NCBI GenBank assembly: GCA_002492465.1
Contig: DKYT01000022.1
Location: forward strand, 93,248-157,247
Source of the DNA: Lachnospiraceae bacterium UBA7093
GTDB taxonomy: Bacteria; Bacillota; Clostridia; Lachnospirales; Lachnospiraceae
Reading direction: 5' to 3'
DNA: 64,000 nt
In this document: in pieces, positions 35,801 through 43,954 of the stretch
Layout of the letters: every line of letters starts with the position of its first letter
Position numbering within the stretch: position 1 is the first letter of the stretch
Position numbers and translations under genes: made by a program
Notes under the pieces: generated by a model
Told to the model about the DNA's origin: nothing
Databases searched by the model: none
Seen by the model: the letters and a program-made list of their open reading frames with translations, nothing else

Positions 35801-38800
35801 CACAGACTGAATGCCGCTTGCCTCGCCGCCCTCTGCCCCGTTCTCATTATCCTTCCATGATAGATTTACGGGGATGCTGGTGAGATACCATCCGGTCGTC
35901 GCATTAGGCTCCGCCTTCAATTCTATCTCCATGGAAGGCGCGGTTTTATCAATATTTGCCACGGTAATGGCAGCTGTTCCCATATTTCCTTTATTATCGT
36001 ATACGGTTACCGTTATTTCTCCGTTTTCCGGAGCCAAAAAGCTTCCTTCATAAGCGGTATCCGTCTCTTTACTATAATCCAATATGCCCCAGGTGCCGCT
36101 CTCGCACTCCCAGATGGCGGAAGTGATCTGGCTTACCTCATAGATGCTTACCTTAATCTCCGTATCCTGATTTGTCCAATCCTCATCCGGCTGGAACAGG
36201 CGGATTTCCGGCGCGTCTCCGTCCACACCCTCCGCCACTGTCATGGCGCTGCTCCTTACCACATGCCCTGCCTGGTCGCTGACAATCACATAGTAAGTTC
36301 CGGGGGCGGTAAGGGTAAAGCTGCCGTTTAGCTGGTCTGTAAAGCTGCCGTCAGGAAGCTGTATCTGGGTAATCACATTTCCATTGGCATTCACCGTATA
36401 AGAATACACGTCCCCCTTTTCGCTGCCGGATAATTTATTTACCGTGACAATAGGCGCTTTCAGCTGTACCGTATAAACGTCGGAACTCTTTGTCCCCTGA
36501 TTGCCGGCGTTGTCCGTCACAGTTACATTCAACTTATAGGTATACTGATTGCCTGACTGTCCGGGGGTTTTTGCCTGGTAGGAGCCATCCGCCTGCTTCG
36601 TCAGTGTCGCCGCCACGGTGCTTTGGGCGCCGCCGTTTGTGGTTACCGTCCAGGTACCTGCCACGCTCTTTACGCCGGAACCTCCTTCATCAAAAGGCGT
36701 TACGGTCAGGGTAACATTTTCACTTTGGGTTTTAACTGCCGGGCCGCTCACGGATGCCCCCGGTTTCACTCTGTCAATTTTGCTTACGGAAATACTTTTC
36801 ACCACCTTTTCTCCGTTGGAGGTAAGGGTAAAAGTATAATTTCCGTTTTCCGTAGCAGTATAGGAGGAATCCCCGGAAGAAAGGGCGCCGGTACTGCCCG
36901 AAGGGGTCTTCACCGTTACGGCAGCCCCCGAAGGCTTACGGGTCAGGGCAATGCTTCTGCTCTGCGCCCACTTGCTGTTATCCGTCGATAAAACAAGATC
37001 CGGAAGTACTCCTGCGCCGCTGGAAAAGGTATACTCCGCGTATGTATAAGCGCTCTTTCCCGTCACGCTATAGGTGCCTATCACATACAGATAATACTTT
37101 CCTGTGCCCGCTGGTCTGCTGCTGAGGGTCTGCCCGTTTGTACACTTCTGCCATCCTTTTACAGGCATGTCTGCACTCTGGCTCCAGGCAAATTGGAGTT
37201 CATCTGCATTTGCCGCCGTAACGGTTCCCTTTGCAATTCCGTTTGCATTGGACTGGTTGGTAATGGAAAGAACAGGTCCCTTGTTATCGCAGGAAAGGTT
37301 CGTGTCAAGAGACGAGCTTCCCTTCCCCGCCGCAGTCCCATTGGCATTACACATATCCTTAATGTTGCCAAAATTAATCAAATCCCCCAGCTTTAATCCG
37401 CTGGCGCTGTCCGGCGCGTTTTGGGGCACAGTGCCGGTAAAGTAAAGCACATTGGTGTTTACGCCGCCGCTGTAGCTGCACTGAATGCTGGTGCTGCCTC
37501 CCAGGGTAACATAGATCCCTGTCTGGGATATATTGGTACTGTTCTGCCCGTCCACGATCTCGTCAAAGATCAGGGATACGGTAAACTCCTCTCCTCCTCT
37601 GTAGACCGAATCCGCCATAGGCGCAACGCCTATGATCTGGGGTTCCTTTTCATCATAGGGAAGGACGAAGTTCTCCACTTGGTTCACATACCATCTGTCC
37701 TCATTTTTTCCGCTGGCGCCATAGTAAGCGTATGCGACTCCTGAAATAGACAGCTTTACCCAGGTGTTTCCGTTATAGTCAAAACAGTTTTCCGTCCTTG
37801 CATGATTTGGTCTTCCATCTGTCGCGCTGTTGTTTACATATTCCGATCCGCCATTATGGTTTTTATTAGGAAAATAAAAGGTACTGCTTCCGGAGCCCAG
37901 TGAAAAAGATGCGGCATAAAGCCCCGTCCCCATTCTTTCCTGAACCACCCCTCCGCCCAGCGGAATGGATGTGCTGGTACAACTGGCTCCCACATGGTTA
38001 TTCAGGTTAGCTGCAGGCGGCACATGGTCGCCGATCCATATATGCTCCCATCCGTCCTCATCCTCTGTTGCCACCAGCCTCTGCCTGTACAAGAAGTTTC
38101 CGGCAGTTCCCGCCAGATATGTCTTCTGGTTTTCAGAGTATCCTCCTACCGAAGCCAGGCTTACACTGGTTGAAAAATTCCTTTGAAGCGTCTTATTGTC
38201 ATACTTCTGCTCACTTCCATTGATGATAAGCGGATTACTATTTTTATTACGGTTATTCACCAGGAAAACGTCTCCATTGTCGCAATTGCTTCGATCCGCC
38301 ACCCATCTGGTACCGTCGCCGGGATTTTCCGTCTTTGATTTTGCCGTAGTATAAAGAGCTCTGTCTATGGTGTAGCCGCCGTCCTTCGCCATGGTTCTGG
38401 CGGCTTTCTTATCGCTCCCCAGCTCGGCGCCTCCCTCTACCCGGTAAATCTCTACCTGGTAGGTACGGTCACCATTGGAAAAGGCGGTTGACGCACGGTT
38501 CCCATACTTTTCGATTACGCTCTTTTCCGTAACCGTAATCTCCTTGCTGGTCTCCCCCTCCCCAAAGGTCAGGGTGCCAGCCTGGTGGATAAAGTGGGTG
38601 CCTCCCACTGCAGAACCGTTGACCGTACGGAAATAAACCGTCTGCTCTCCCCCGGAGCCGCCGGTTCTGGACACCGTAAACTTATTATTTCCATTGTTTT
38701 TGATGGAAAAGGTTCCATATGCCTTTCCCGCCAGGTCAAATCGTTTCTGGGGACTATAGTAAACTTTTCCGTCCACTGTGCCCACATAGGCGCGCACATA

Positions 38801-41410
38801 ATAATCCACGCCGTCCGCTATATCCTGCCCCGTTGCCTGGAGCCTGCCATTTTTGGTCTTTACCACTGCTGCCGTGGCTTGTTTTCCATTGTACATTTCC
38901 GTGGTGGGATTCTGCATCATACCCCACACAAAGCCGCTTTCCGTGATGGTTTCTCCCCCGGTGTACTTTAACGTGGCGGTAAAAGTAACACTGTCCTTCC
39001 CACTTCCGTTGGCAACAGTCACCTCCGAAAGCTCCAGCGGCAGGGAAACCACTGTCACCTTCAGCCTTGCCACTGCATCCTGATATCCCTCCTGGTGCGC
39101 CCGGTAAAGAACCGTATAGGTTCCGGGGGTGTTCGTTTTAACTGCATCCTTATCATAGGTTACTGTTCCCACGGATTCCCTGATCTTACTAAGATACCAC
39201 TCCTCGTCCAGTACGCTTTCCTCCAGAACCGTTACAGCCTCATCGGTCAGGGTTATCTTAGGAATCCCGATTACCACCGCATCGATCTGTTTCACTTCCG
39301 AAATGCCGCCTTCCGGGGATACCGCATAGTAATCTATCTTCGTAGGACCGTCGGGCATATCCTCCGGAGGCGTTACCGGCACGGTAAAGCTTCCGTTTTC
39401 ATCCGCAGTGCCTGTAAATTCCTCTCCTCCCACGGAAATGCAGACCGTATTGCCCGGATCCGACGTTCCTGTAAAGACAGTTTCCTGCCCGGGCTTCAAT
39501 ACCGGATCCCGATTGCTAATCTCCGGCGCATCTGGCATGGGCGGCTGTTCTCCCACGCCAATGAGTATATAACGGCTCCACTTTGCCCCCGGCGCTATGG
39601 TGTCCTCCCAGGACCATGCCATACCGCTGTCCTTATTATAAACCCAGGTTCTGTCTGACAAGTTTGTGAAAACATTTTTTGTCCGATCCGAATAATGTCC
39701 ATACCACAAGGTATTGGCGGTAGGCGCTATCAGGTTAAAGGCATACTGATTCTTAGGTTCCCCGTTCATAGTCAGCCCGTTGGCGCTGCCCGTTACCGGT
39801 GCATAATCGTTATTCCCGATCATCACATCCGCGCAGGTACCCAGCCTGAAATTCTGGGACTCCGACCCACGGTTTTCCACCGTGTATTTAACCATGGCAT
39901 ATCTGCCCCTGTGAACCAGGGAAACCTCCACTTTTCCGTAAAGAGACTTTCCCATTGCATTTTCAATGCTGCTGTTCCAGTTTTTATTGCTTTCTCCCAC
40001 ACTGGATATGGTTGTATATCCTGCATCCGCATAAGTAGTCCTGATAATCGTTCCCTGGTCTATGCCTTCTATGTTAAAATTTCTTTTCATGGCATATCTG
40101 AGATAATCGCTTTCCCCGTCCACGGAATCCGCCATGGTCATAATGCCAAAATTTTCGATCTGCCAGTCGTCCTCTCCCCGTGCCGTATAGCGGATTCCGT
40201 CCTTTTCCACAATGCACCTGTACTGCCAGGTATACCAGTCTTCCTTGCTTACCGGAAGCTCCGGCTCGTCCCATGCAAGATCATACCATTCTTCCCCTGT
40301 CCACAGTTCCCAGGCATATTTCTGGTAAGACTCCTTCAGATAATAAACCATATCCGAAGAATCCTCCTCCGAAGGGCGCATCAGCAGTTCAATCTCCCCT
40401 CCGTCTACAACATCCGTCACATGTATGAGAATTTCGGGTAGGCTTACGCCTTCCCCAAGGACATATTCCTCCGGAATCACAGGCGTAAAAATATAATCGC
40501 CGGGTAGTTCCTGGTCATAAGCAGGGGTACTTTCCCATGTCACCTGAATCTGCAGGGATTGTACCGTTTCTTCTTCTGTTATTTCATCAGATGACTCCGC
40601 CGCCCAAACGCTCATAGGCGTCCACATTTCTATAAAACCCTTTGCCAGAGATCCTAAAAGGGAGGCATCCTCCTGTTCTTCCTCTGAATTGTCTGCCAGG
40701 GAATTCCCCTCCAGTTCCTGTTCCTGGCTGCCCTCCGTTCCATCGGGCGTCTGGACAGGCATCTCCTCTCCGGTTTCATCAGGGGTCTGGGTAGGCGTCT
40801 CCTCTCCAGTTTCATCAGGGGTCTGGGTAGGCGTCTCCTCACCGCTTCCATCAGGGGTCTGGGTGGGCGCCTCCTCACCGCTTCCGCCAGGGGTCTGGGT
40901 AGGCGTCTCTTCCCCGCTTCCATCAGGAGTCTGGGTCGGCGTCTCCTCTCCGGTTCCCTCAGGCGTTTGGGTAGGTGTCTCTTCCCCAATTTCATCAGGG
41001 GTCTGAGTAGGTGCTTCCACAGGCAGACCTGTAGGCGTCACTCTGGGGGAAGCTGTAGGCACTTCCGAAGCCACAGGCGTCGTTGAAGCCACAGGCGATT
41101 TTGATGCCCCAGGCATCAAAGATGCCTGGGCATTTGGCTTCTCCTCTTTTAACACACTGCCTTCCGCTTTCAGCTCTATCGGAAGGAGAATCTCCTCCAG
41201 CGGCGTCCCTACATACACCGTCTGTTCCTGTACCTCTTTCTCCAGTTCCTCGAAAGCCGTTATCTCATAGGCTTCCTGTTCCTCCCTTTCCTTTGCCCAT
41301 GTAATATACCCCCCCCCGGAAAATTCCGGGCATAATTCTATCAACATACAAAAACATAAAATTCCTGCTAAAGCACGGCTTGGTTTCCTTCCCTTTTTTC
41401 CTGCGTTCAT
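29900..41410 (-). CDS. Giant multi-domain surface protein (about 3,836 residues)
   Basis: Start at ATG 41410, with GGAGG nine bases upstream. Residue numbers below are approximate. Signal peptide (1-40); Thr/Pro/Glu stalk of TPTQTPDGSGEE repeats (135-225); a beta domain with YAMKRNFNIEGIDQG (about 450-640); bacterial Ig-like units (DPGNTVCISVGGEEFTG, 650-730); a Calx-beta-like unit (about 905-975, KFTVSRTGGSGGEQTVYFR); many Ig/cadherin-like units with DxAGN motifs; four Flg_new units (about 2030, 2120, 2680, 3255); a C-terminal domain shared with the smaller adhesin (about 3605-3790, ending FSTYAILY); one membrane helix and GRKKSSQEEEN. No LPxTG-like motif is seen, so it may stay membrane-anchored. 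Role inferred: long adhesin or glycan-binding stalk. Confidence 0.9.
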   Translation of the reverse strand: MNAGKKGRKPSRALAGILCFCMLIELCPEFSGGGYITWAKEREEQEAYEITAFEELEKEVQEQTVYVGTPLEEILLPIELKAEGSVLKEEKPNAQASLMPGASKSPVASTTPVASEVPTASPRVTPTGLPVEAPTQTPDEIGEETPTQTPEGTGEETPTQTPDGSGEETPTQTPGGSGEEAPTQTPDGSGEETPTQTPDETGEETPTQTPDETGEEMPVQTPDGTEGSQEQELEGNSLADNSEEEQEDASLLGSLAKGFIEMWTPMSVWAAESSDEITEEETVQSLQIQVTWESTPAYDQELPGDYIFTPVIPEEYVLGEGVSLPEILIHVTDVVDGGEIELLMRPSEEDSSDMVYYLKESYQKYAWELWTGEEWYDLAWDEPELPVSKEDWYTWQYRCIVEKDGIRYTARGEDDWQIENFGIMTMADSVDGESDYLRYAMKRNFNIEGIDQGTIIRTTYADAGYTTISSVGESNKNWNSSIENAMGKSLYGKVEVSLVHRGRYAMVKYTVENRGSESQNFRLGTCADVMIGNNDYAPVTGSANGLTMNGEPKNQYAFNLIAPTANTLWYGHYSDRTKNVFTNLSDRTWVYNKDSGMAWSWEDTIAPGAKWSRYILIGVGEQPPMPDAPEISNRDPVLKPGQETVFTGTSDPGNTVCISVGGEEFTGTADENGSFTVPVTPPEDMPDGPTKIDYYAVSPEGGISEVKQIDAVVIGIPKITLTDEAVTVLEESVLDEEWYLSKIRESVGTVTYDKDAVKTNTPGTYTVLYRAHQEGYQDAVARLKVTVVSLPLELSEVTVANGSGKDSVTFTATLKYTGGETITESGFVWGMMQNPTTEMYNGKQATAAVVKTKNGRLQATGQDIADGVDYYVRAYVGTVDGKVYYSPQKRFDLAGKAYGTFSIKNNGNNKFTVSRTGGSGGEQTVYFRTVNGSAVGGTHFIHQAGTLTFGEGETSKEITVTEKSVIEKYGNRASTAFSNGDRTYQVEIYRVEGGAELGSDKKAARTMAKDGGYTIDRALYTTAKSKTENPGDGTRWVADRSNCDNGDVFLVNNRNKNSNPLIINGSEQKYDNKTLQRNFSTSVSLASVGGYSENQKTYLAGTAGNFLYRQRLVATEDEDGWEHIWIGDHVPPAANLNNHVGASCTSTSIPLGGGVVQERMGTGLYAASFSLGSGSSTFYFPNKNHNGGSEYVNNSATDGRPNHARTENCFDYNGNTWVKLSISGVAYAYYGASGKNEDRWYVNQVENFVLPYDEKEPQIIGVAPMADSVYRGGEEFTVSLIFDEIVDGQNSTNISQTGIYVTLGGSTSIQCSYSGGVNTNVLYFTGTVPQNAPDSASGLKLGDLINFGNIKDMCNANGTAAGKGSSSLDTNLSCDNKGPVLSITNQSNANGIAKGTVTAANADELQFAWSQSADMPVKGWQKCTNGQTLSSRPAGTGKYYLYVIGTYSVTGKSAYTYAEYTFSSGAGVLPDLVLSTDNSKWAQSRSIALTRKPSGAAVTVKTPSGSTGALSSGDSSYTATENGNYTFTLTSNGEKVVKSISVSKIDRVKPGASVSGPAVKTQSENVTLTVTPFDEGGSGVKSVAGTWTVTTNGGAQSTVAATLTKQADGSYQAKTPGQSGNQYTYKLNVTVTDNAGNQGTKSSDVYTVQLKAPIVTVNKLSGSEKGDVYSYTVNANGNVITQIQLPDGSFTDQLNGSFTLTAPGTYYVIVSDQAGHVVRSSAMTVAEGVDGDAPEIRLFQPDEDWTNQDTEIKVSIYEVSQITSAIWECESGTWGILDYSKETDTAYEGSFLAPENGEITVTVYDNKGNMGTAAITVANIDKTAPSMEIELKAEPNATTGWYLTSIPVNLSWKDNENGAEGGEASGIQSVEYGWVTSKEGTPQGLKAFTKAEIAKGSGSITLTENGIGYLYYKAVDYAGNVKEGFSEQIKKDTTARALTITGPDQGVLAKEGLSLHIQSAAFGPSGGYVTVRKSTEATEKKILDQSGSGRLETDYPITGDGVYYVSCYTYANDKPLVYTKYVRRVSFNSQGGSAVEPQLVWTRLGSDSTSTDVQCKVAKPADPTLTGHTFGGWYTDQECTSAFDFNTQVKANTTLYAKWTANTYQVSYHLKGYTPETMYKSYTYGKGLTLPVLEREGYVFDGWYKDESYRGEKYTAISKTQTENQNFYARWKDVRAPLLTAALSDGGDGSRWYREENQPSVLLQYSDNEGVSQVLVSVDKKEFEALPVTTGSATQTPTKASYSELLEGEHTYVFRAVDEAGNETLTQPLTIKLDTEKPVLGEITYDKKAVHFLDWIIGKDSLVITIPVAEEGSGAKELTCTVTKAGEAPENRTVKLSGSMGEQKAELIFEAEWKGTITNITCVDEAGNQADSKSVSNENGGVIVENAAPVIRILEADMTDPDHPGAGGALSEDYYEETDIPTLYVEVTDDSSAAVTSGIAFINYTISGTGYKVQREFENEVKGTHAFVISLNGQAGVVGVTVNAGDHAGNLGRKSVTVKLKGQERKPEAKISYPEDKITNLVPGETYEVKTDDGKVKICVADEEGKLAIEEQWTGHEIFIVKKGDGGHTHDSQPQELSVAARPKALDPEKDLTVTPEIAKGAEDAQIKITITVDHGDMEYSTDGGKTWTPVPEDQVIPDLGPGDVLIRDKATEDQPHGEEAVVTIAQSDITLTAEFDLNGQGASKQPAPQKGKIYTDLLTKPGDPVRKGYAFEGWYRDASGEHPWNFREDTIGSAIDREDYRVDETSRNITVTLYAKWRDVEPPVLKAVPGEGKDPDKWHQELKAELVYSDNVGVVKLYVKIDQEEEQELTGLTTGGATTQETIGYYALTREGSHTYRFKAADAAGNTVWSKEFQGKLDTTAPVLGEIAYNEGYANIWNWIIQKESLIISIPVTEAGSGVEKVEYVLTAKDGTPEPKQAKLVTESGAVTAKITVDADFKGTVTQIKATDYAGNVSQAKAVNGEGNGILVEQNKPLITILADCYPEDTTAATQPQGVALSDAYYETAPNLIVKIKDDNGELTSGLESVAWKINNGGRQQEEGGFHEAMKEEYSFLMGNLGGRTGTVSVTIYARDHAGNTEERTIILRIKGQEETPEIKVDYQENKLVGLIPGDPYMINDGIEGLKSYTADEEGKITLEEPWAGKELLIIKKGDGENTSDSEAQILPVAERPEAPELAPDGKQEESIKNKKDGSLTFLQTGIEYSTDGGKSWIRVEGNQIAGLAAGEVSVRIAATQTSPWGEAYVTDIKEGRTLSVAFVSNGGSAVPVIEGKAYHDSVEKPEDPVRTGYVFGGWYREETFRNKWKFAGQQDADRMEGDILLYGKWIPREETPNPSLERERELLTGLTPGADYLIQGKTETASKDGTIPLKKEYFGKEIEIIKKGDGNQWEDSNPCTVSIPQRPQVPADIKAVGESAQNAKDGKLTGLDNTMEYRRAGSSQWIPVEESTLTNLAPGTYEVRYRATEDSFASREAVIEIPSYTKEEKPGDAEPPKEDTGTDQENRPGDSNSGGSTSSGSEEQPEETLWPEPLKTPKKEAGLTEGIPVESGRGNREEAGNGRRPGKTVEATRQPGEETSPSGDSASPTENIAGKETGGETVPYQEAKGKPVTESIRVAYGKGRIHILVESLNENQEITGDVITGVILTSFDNVLDATLTKEEQGRADAGEDVTVRLVVTKLEQQVPEKDRRELADAVAVFAEEHEGLSMGTYIDISVEKKIGEGEWLKLRELNEELEISLDIPRELLMEDAFYWVLRNHEGNCELLEDQDQEAETITIRTKLFSTYAILYAIGDSAGKQSGLAGVFGRGGYLPFLVAGGMLLLLLLLILLGRKKSSQEEEN
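40745..41010 (-). repeat. 36-bp tandem repeats encoding the Thr/Pro stalk of the giant adhesin
   Basis: About seven copies of a 36-base unit encode ETPTQTPDGSGE with small changes (DETGE, EGTGE, GGSGE). The units are in frame and coding, not a CRISPR array. Copy number may vary between strains. Confidence 0.9.
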
Positions 41411-41467
41411 AATATTTTGCCTCCAACACAATATTCCTCTGGATTATAAATCTTCAATTGTAAATTC

Positions 41468-41537
41468 ATGCTAGCATTTTGTAATAGTACTTTCTACCCT
41501 GTGGGATATTTGGTATTTTTTTAGGGATATTTTGGTA
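41468..41537 (-). promoter_or_regulatory. LytTR-type direct-repeat promoter of the giant adhesin gene
   Basis: On the minus strand TACCAAAATATCCC (41524-41537) and TACCAAATATCCC (41503-41515) are near-perfect direct repeats with 21-base spacing of the TATCCC cores, followed by GGTAGAAAGT and a weak -10 TAGCAT (41468-41473) 29 bases after the second core. The layout matches the promoters near 27.65 and 20.88 kb. Confidence 0.7.
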
Positions 41538-41542
41538 CGCAT

Positions 41543-41571
41543 AAAAAAATGCCGAAGAGCTTACCTCTTCG
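41543..41571 (-). terminator. Terminator between the second LytTR gene and the giant adhesin
   Basis: Stem CGAAGAG/CTCTTCG (41553-41559 and 41565-41571) followed on the minus strand by GCAT and seven T residues (41543-41549). It ends the second LytTR gene and isolates the adhesin promoter. Confidence 0.85.
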
Positions 41572-41592
41572 ACACAATATAAACCTTAGCCT

Positions 41593-42315
41593 CTATCCAC
41601 GTAAAAGCGCAAAATACTGCTTCATGGAAGACGCATAAAAACGCCGGCTGACAGGAAAAAACGTGCCGTCGTCCATTTTTACCTCTTCCTTTAAAAACTC
41701 TGTCACATGTTCCAAATTAATCAGATAGCTGTTATGGCATTTGCAGAAGCATCTGCCAGCAATCTCCTGCTCCAGCTTGGAAAGGGCGCCGTTCCATTCC
41801 AGGGTTCTCTGGTTTTTCAAGTGAATACGCACATGATGGGAAACCGCCTCTAAACCATAAATCTCCTGATAAGGAATGGAGATCTGTTTGCCTCCAACTT
41901 TCAGATTAAGAAGTGTTTTCAAAAAACGCTCTCTGTAATCTTTTAGAATTAATTTTCCCATCTTTTCCCAGTCTACCGGCTTTAATCGATAACAAAGGGG
42001 CTTCGTGTCAAAACACTCAAATACAAAATCCGCATAAAATGTAAGATAAATAATGCTGCATTCTGTCAATTTCCCCCTGAGGTCCCTCGCCAGTTCTATA
42101 CCGTTTTTTTCTCCATATTCAACATCCAATAAGAGAAGCTGACATTCATCCGGTCTCACAAGCAGCTCTTCTTTCAACTCCTCCGGATCCTGGTATCCTG
42201 TCAGTGTGAAATCCGTTTGTTCCACCAGACCGTAATCCGTCATAATCCGTCTGATCTGTTCCTCTGCCTGCTGTAAAAATATTCCGTCGTCATCGCCAAT
42301 TACAATCTGATACAT
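41593..42315 (-). CDS. Second LytTR-family response regulator (no kinase alongside)
   Basis: A 240-residue regulator. Receiver domain with acidic pair IGDDDG at residues 6-11 and phosphoacceptor in LLLLDVEYGEKNG (about residue 63). LytTR domain (about 140-240) with IYGLEAVSHHVRIHL, FCKCHNSYLINLEHV and FPVSRRFYASSMKQYF. It has the same length as the first LytTR regulator but different sequence. No histidine kinase is adjacent, so it may be driven by the GHKL kinase 13 kb away or by one outside the window. It lies just upstream of the giant adhesin. Confidence 0.92.
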   Translation of the reverse strand: MYQIVIGDDDGIFLQQAEEQIRRIMTDYGLVEQTDFTLTGYQDPEELKEELLVRPDECQLLLLDVEYGEKNGIELARDLRGKLTECSIIYLTFYADFVFECFDTKPLCYRLKPVDWEKMGKLILKDYRERFLKTLLNLKVGGKQISIPYQEIYGLEAVSHHVRIHLKNQRTLEWNGALSKLEQEIAGRCFCKCHNSYLINLEHVTEFLKEEVKMDDGTFFPVSRRFYASSMKQYFALLRG

Positions 42316-42344
42316 GGGACTACACCTCTTCCTGTTTTGGATTT

Positions 42345-42374
42345 AGTATAACATAATTGCAGGCTTTTCGCCAA
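42345..42374 (-). promoter_or_regulatory. Promoter of the second LytTR gene
   Basis: Minus-strand -35-like TTGGCG (42369-42374), an 18-base spacer, -10 TATACT (42345-42350), 30 bases ahead of the start codon. Confidence 0.55.
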
Positions 42375-42465
42375 TCATAAGTCCGTAAAATGTTCGTCAT
42401 GAAAAAATTGGATTATCGTTTATATCAGGTAATTCCAGATGAAAAAAAGAACGATTATGGAGCGT

Positions 42466-42967
42466 TTATCTTTCAGCCGCCTCGTAAAGTCCCGCGTAAT
42501 CGCCGGCGGAAATTTCCAGATGGGCAGGATCGCCGGGGTAATAGACGATCATCGTGCCGTCGTCACAGGTATAAATCCTCCAGTTATTTTCAAACTGAAA
42601 ATTGTCTGCGAAAGTAAAATACAGGGTAAGACCGTCCACTGCAAATTGCAGCATACCTTCGTCGTCAAAGAATACTTCCACCTCATGTCCGTTATCGCCC
42701 TTGTAAATGCTGCCGTTCATATACCATGTATCATCTGCGGGATCAGGCGTTATCACGTCAAGATGTCCTTCCCATGAATCCTCCTGTTCCTGAGACTCGT
42801 CGGTATTTGCCGGCTGATCTTCCGGGACTTCTGCTGCCTCAATGATTTCCTGGGGGTCTACAGGGTCTACAGTCTCATTATAAACCTCCTGCTGACGGCA
42901 TCCGGTCAGGGTGAAAAGTATTGCTGCTGCCATAAAAATGATAGTTATCTTTTTGCACCTGTTTTCA
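42466..42967 (-). CDS. Small lipoprotein, unknown function, with apparent frameshift in its signal peptide
   Basis: The clear frame (from ATG 42933) gives 155 residues with ILFTLTGCRQQ lipobox, an acidic linker (NTDESQEQEDSWEGH) and a C-terminal beta-rich domain (DDTWYMNGSIYKGDNGHEVEVFF onward). The signal peptide is too short and lacks its basic end. Upstream in the other frame ATG 42967 reads MKTGAKR then stop; one more A in the A5 run (42951-42955 region) would join it as MKTGAKKITIIFMAAAILFT, a perfect lipoprotein signal. So this is a frameshift, a slippage switch or a sequence error. It lies between the second LytTR gene and the Fic gene. Confidence 0.65.
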
Positions 42968-42997
42968 TTGTTATAATTACCTTTCTGTCATACGCAA

Positions 42998-43936
42998 TTA
43001 AAACCTCTTCCAGCATCGTTCTTTCATAAAACCACATATTAGATCCGCTTTTTCTCCCTCATAAAACGCTATAAGACGTTTTTTAAATTCTGGCACCTCT
43101 TTCTCCGGTATCACCAGAAACCCCATTCCATGAGCAATCAGATAATGATTTGCAAAAATAACAGACGCTCTCTTATTTCCATCCAAAAATGCCTGCGTTT
43201 TCATGCAATAAAGACATAATTCAATTGCAACATCTATTGCCGGTTTTTCCTGCCTTGCTATTTCAGATATTTGTTCCTTTACTACCGCCTCCACGGGAAG
43301 CGGCGGAACATAGCTGGTACCTCCAATGGTAACCGGCACACCTCTGATCCTTCCTCCATTATAAAAGAACCCCTCGTTTACAATCTGAGCTATATGGCTT
43401 AACATATAATAATTTGTTTCACTTTGGAGTACATCCTCGTCTAAAATAAATTCCCATGCATGCTTTAAATTTAAAATTTTTTGAACATCTGATGCCGATA
43501 CTCCATTAACTATTCCATTCTCTATGATTTCCTCCGTCTGTGGGAAAGAGGTCGCTATCCCCTCTAAAACTGCCTGATCATAAATATTTGCTTTCATATT
43601 TGCTCTGGCAAATTCCAGATTTTTCCTGACCCTCCCGGAAAGGTTTTTTCCCTCATATCCTAACATTACCAGCTTTTTATTGATACGGCGAATGTTCTTA
43701 TTCAGTTCTCTCGCCTCTTTGGCGTTGCGTAAGAGCAGTTGATATAACGTATCCGAATAAACGTCAACATAAGTGGATGTGAGTTTTCCGGCAACACGCT
43801 TTCTTACATACAAATATTCATTGCCGCCCTGTTCCTTGATCTCGGGGCTTCCATCATACGGGATGAGATTCAACCTTGCCTGAAACTCTGCCCTCTGCTG
43901 TAATAATTCCTGTATCTCTAAAAAATTGGCTGGCAT
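42998..43936 (-). CDS. Fic-family protein with Gln replacing the catalytic His
   Basis: A 312-residue protein. N-terminal helical part (1-110), then a Fic core with the loop motif KTQAFLDGNKRASVIFANH (about residues 240-258). In active Fic AMP-transferases the motif is HxFx(D/E)GNGR; here the His is Gln, while Phe, Asp, Gly, Asn and Arg are kept and NGR is NKR. The flap region NGGRIRGVPVTIGGTSYVPPLP (about 190-212) is also Fic-like. It may be inactive for AMP transfer or use another chemistry. It has its own promoter overlapped by large palindromes. Motif substitution also occurs in a known Q-type Fic subgroup, so it is not necessarily decay. Confidence 0.85.
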   Translation of the reverse strand: MPANFLEIQELLQQRAEFQARLNLIPYDGSPEIKEQGGNEYLYVRKRVAGKLTSTYVDVYSDTLYQLLLRNAKEARELNKNIRRINKKLVMLGYEGKNLSGRVRKNLEFARANMKANIYDQAVLEGIATSFPQTEEIIENGIVNGVSASDVQKILNLKHAWEFILDEDVLQSETNYYMLSHIAQIVNEGFFYNGGRIRGVPVTIGGTSYVPPLPVEAVVKEQISEIARQEKPAIDVAIELCLYCMKTQAFLDGNKRASVIFANHYLIAHGMGFLVIPEKEVPEFKKRLIAFYEGEKADLICGFMKERCWKRF

Positions 43937-43954
43937 TTCTTTACTCCTTTATAT

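Noticed and set aside
40745..41010. Regularly spaced repeats resembling a CRISPR array
   Set aside because: The 36-base units are contiguous without unique spacers and encode an in-frame Thr/Pro repeat of the giant adhesin; no cas genes are nearby.
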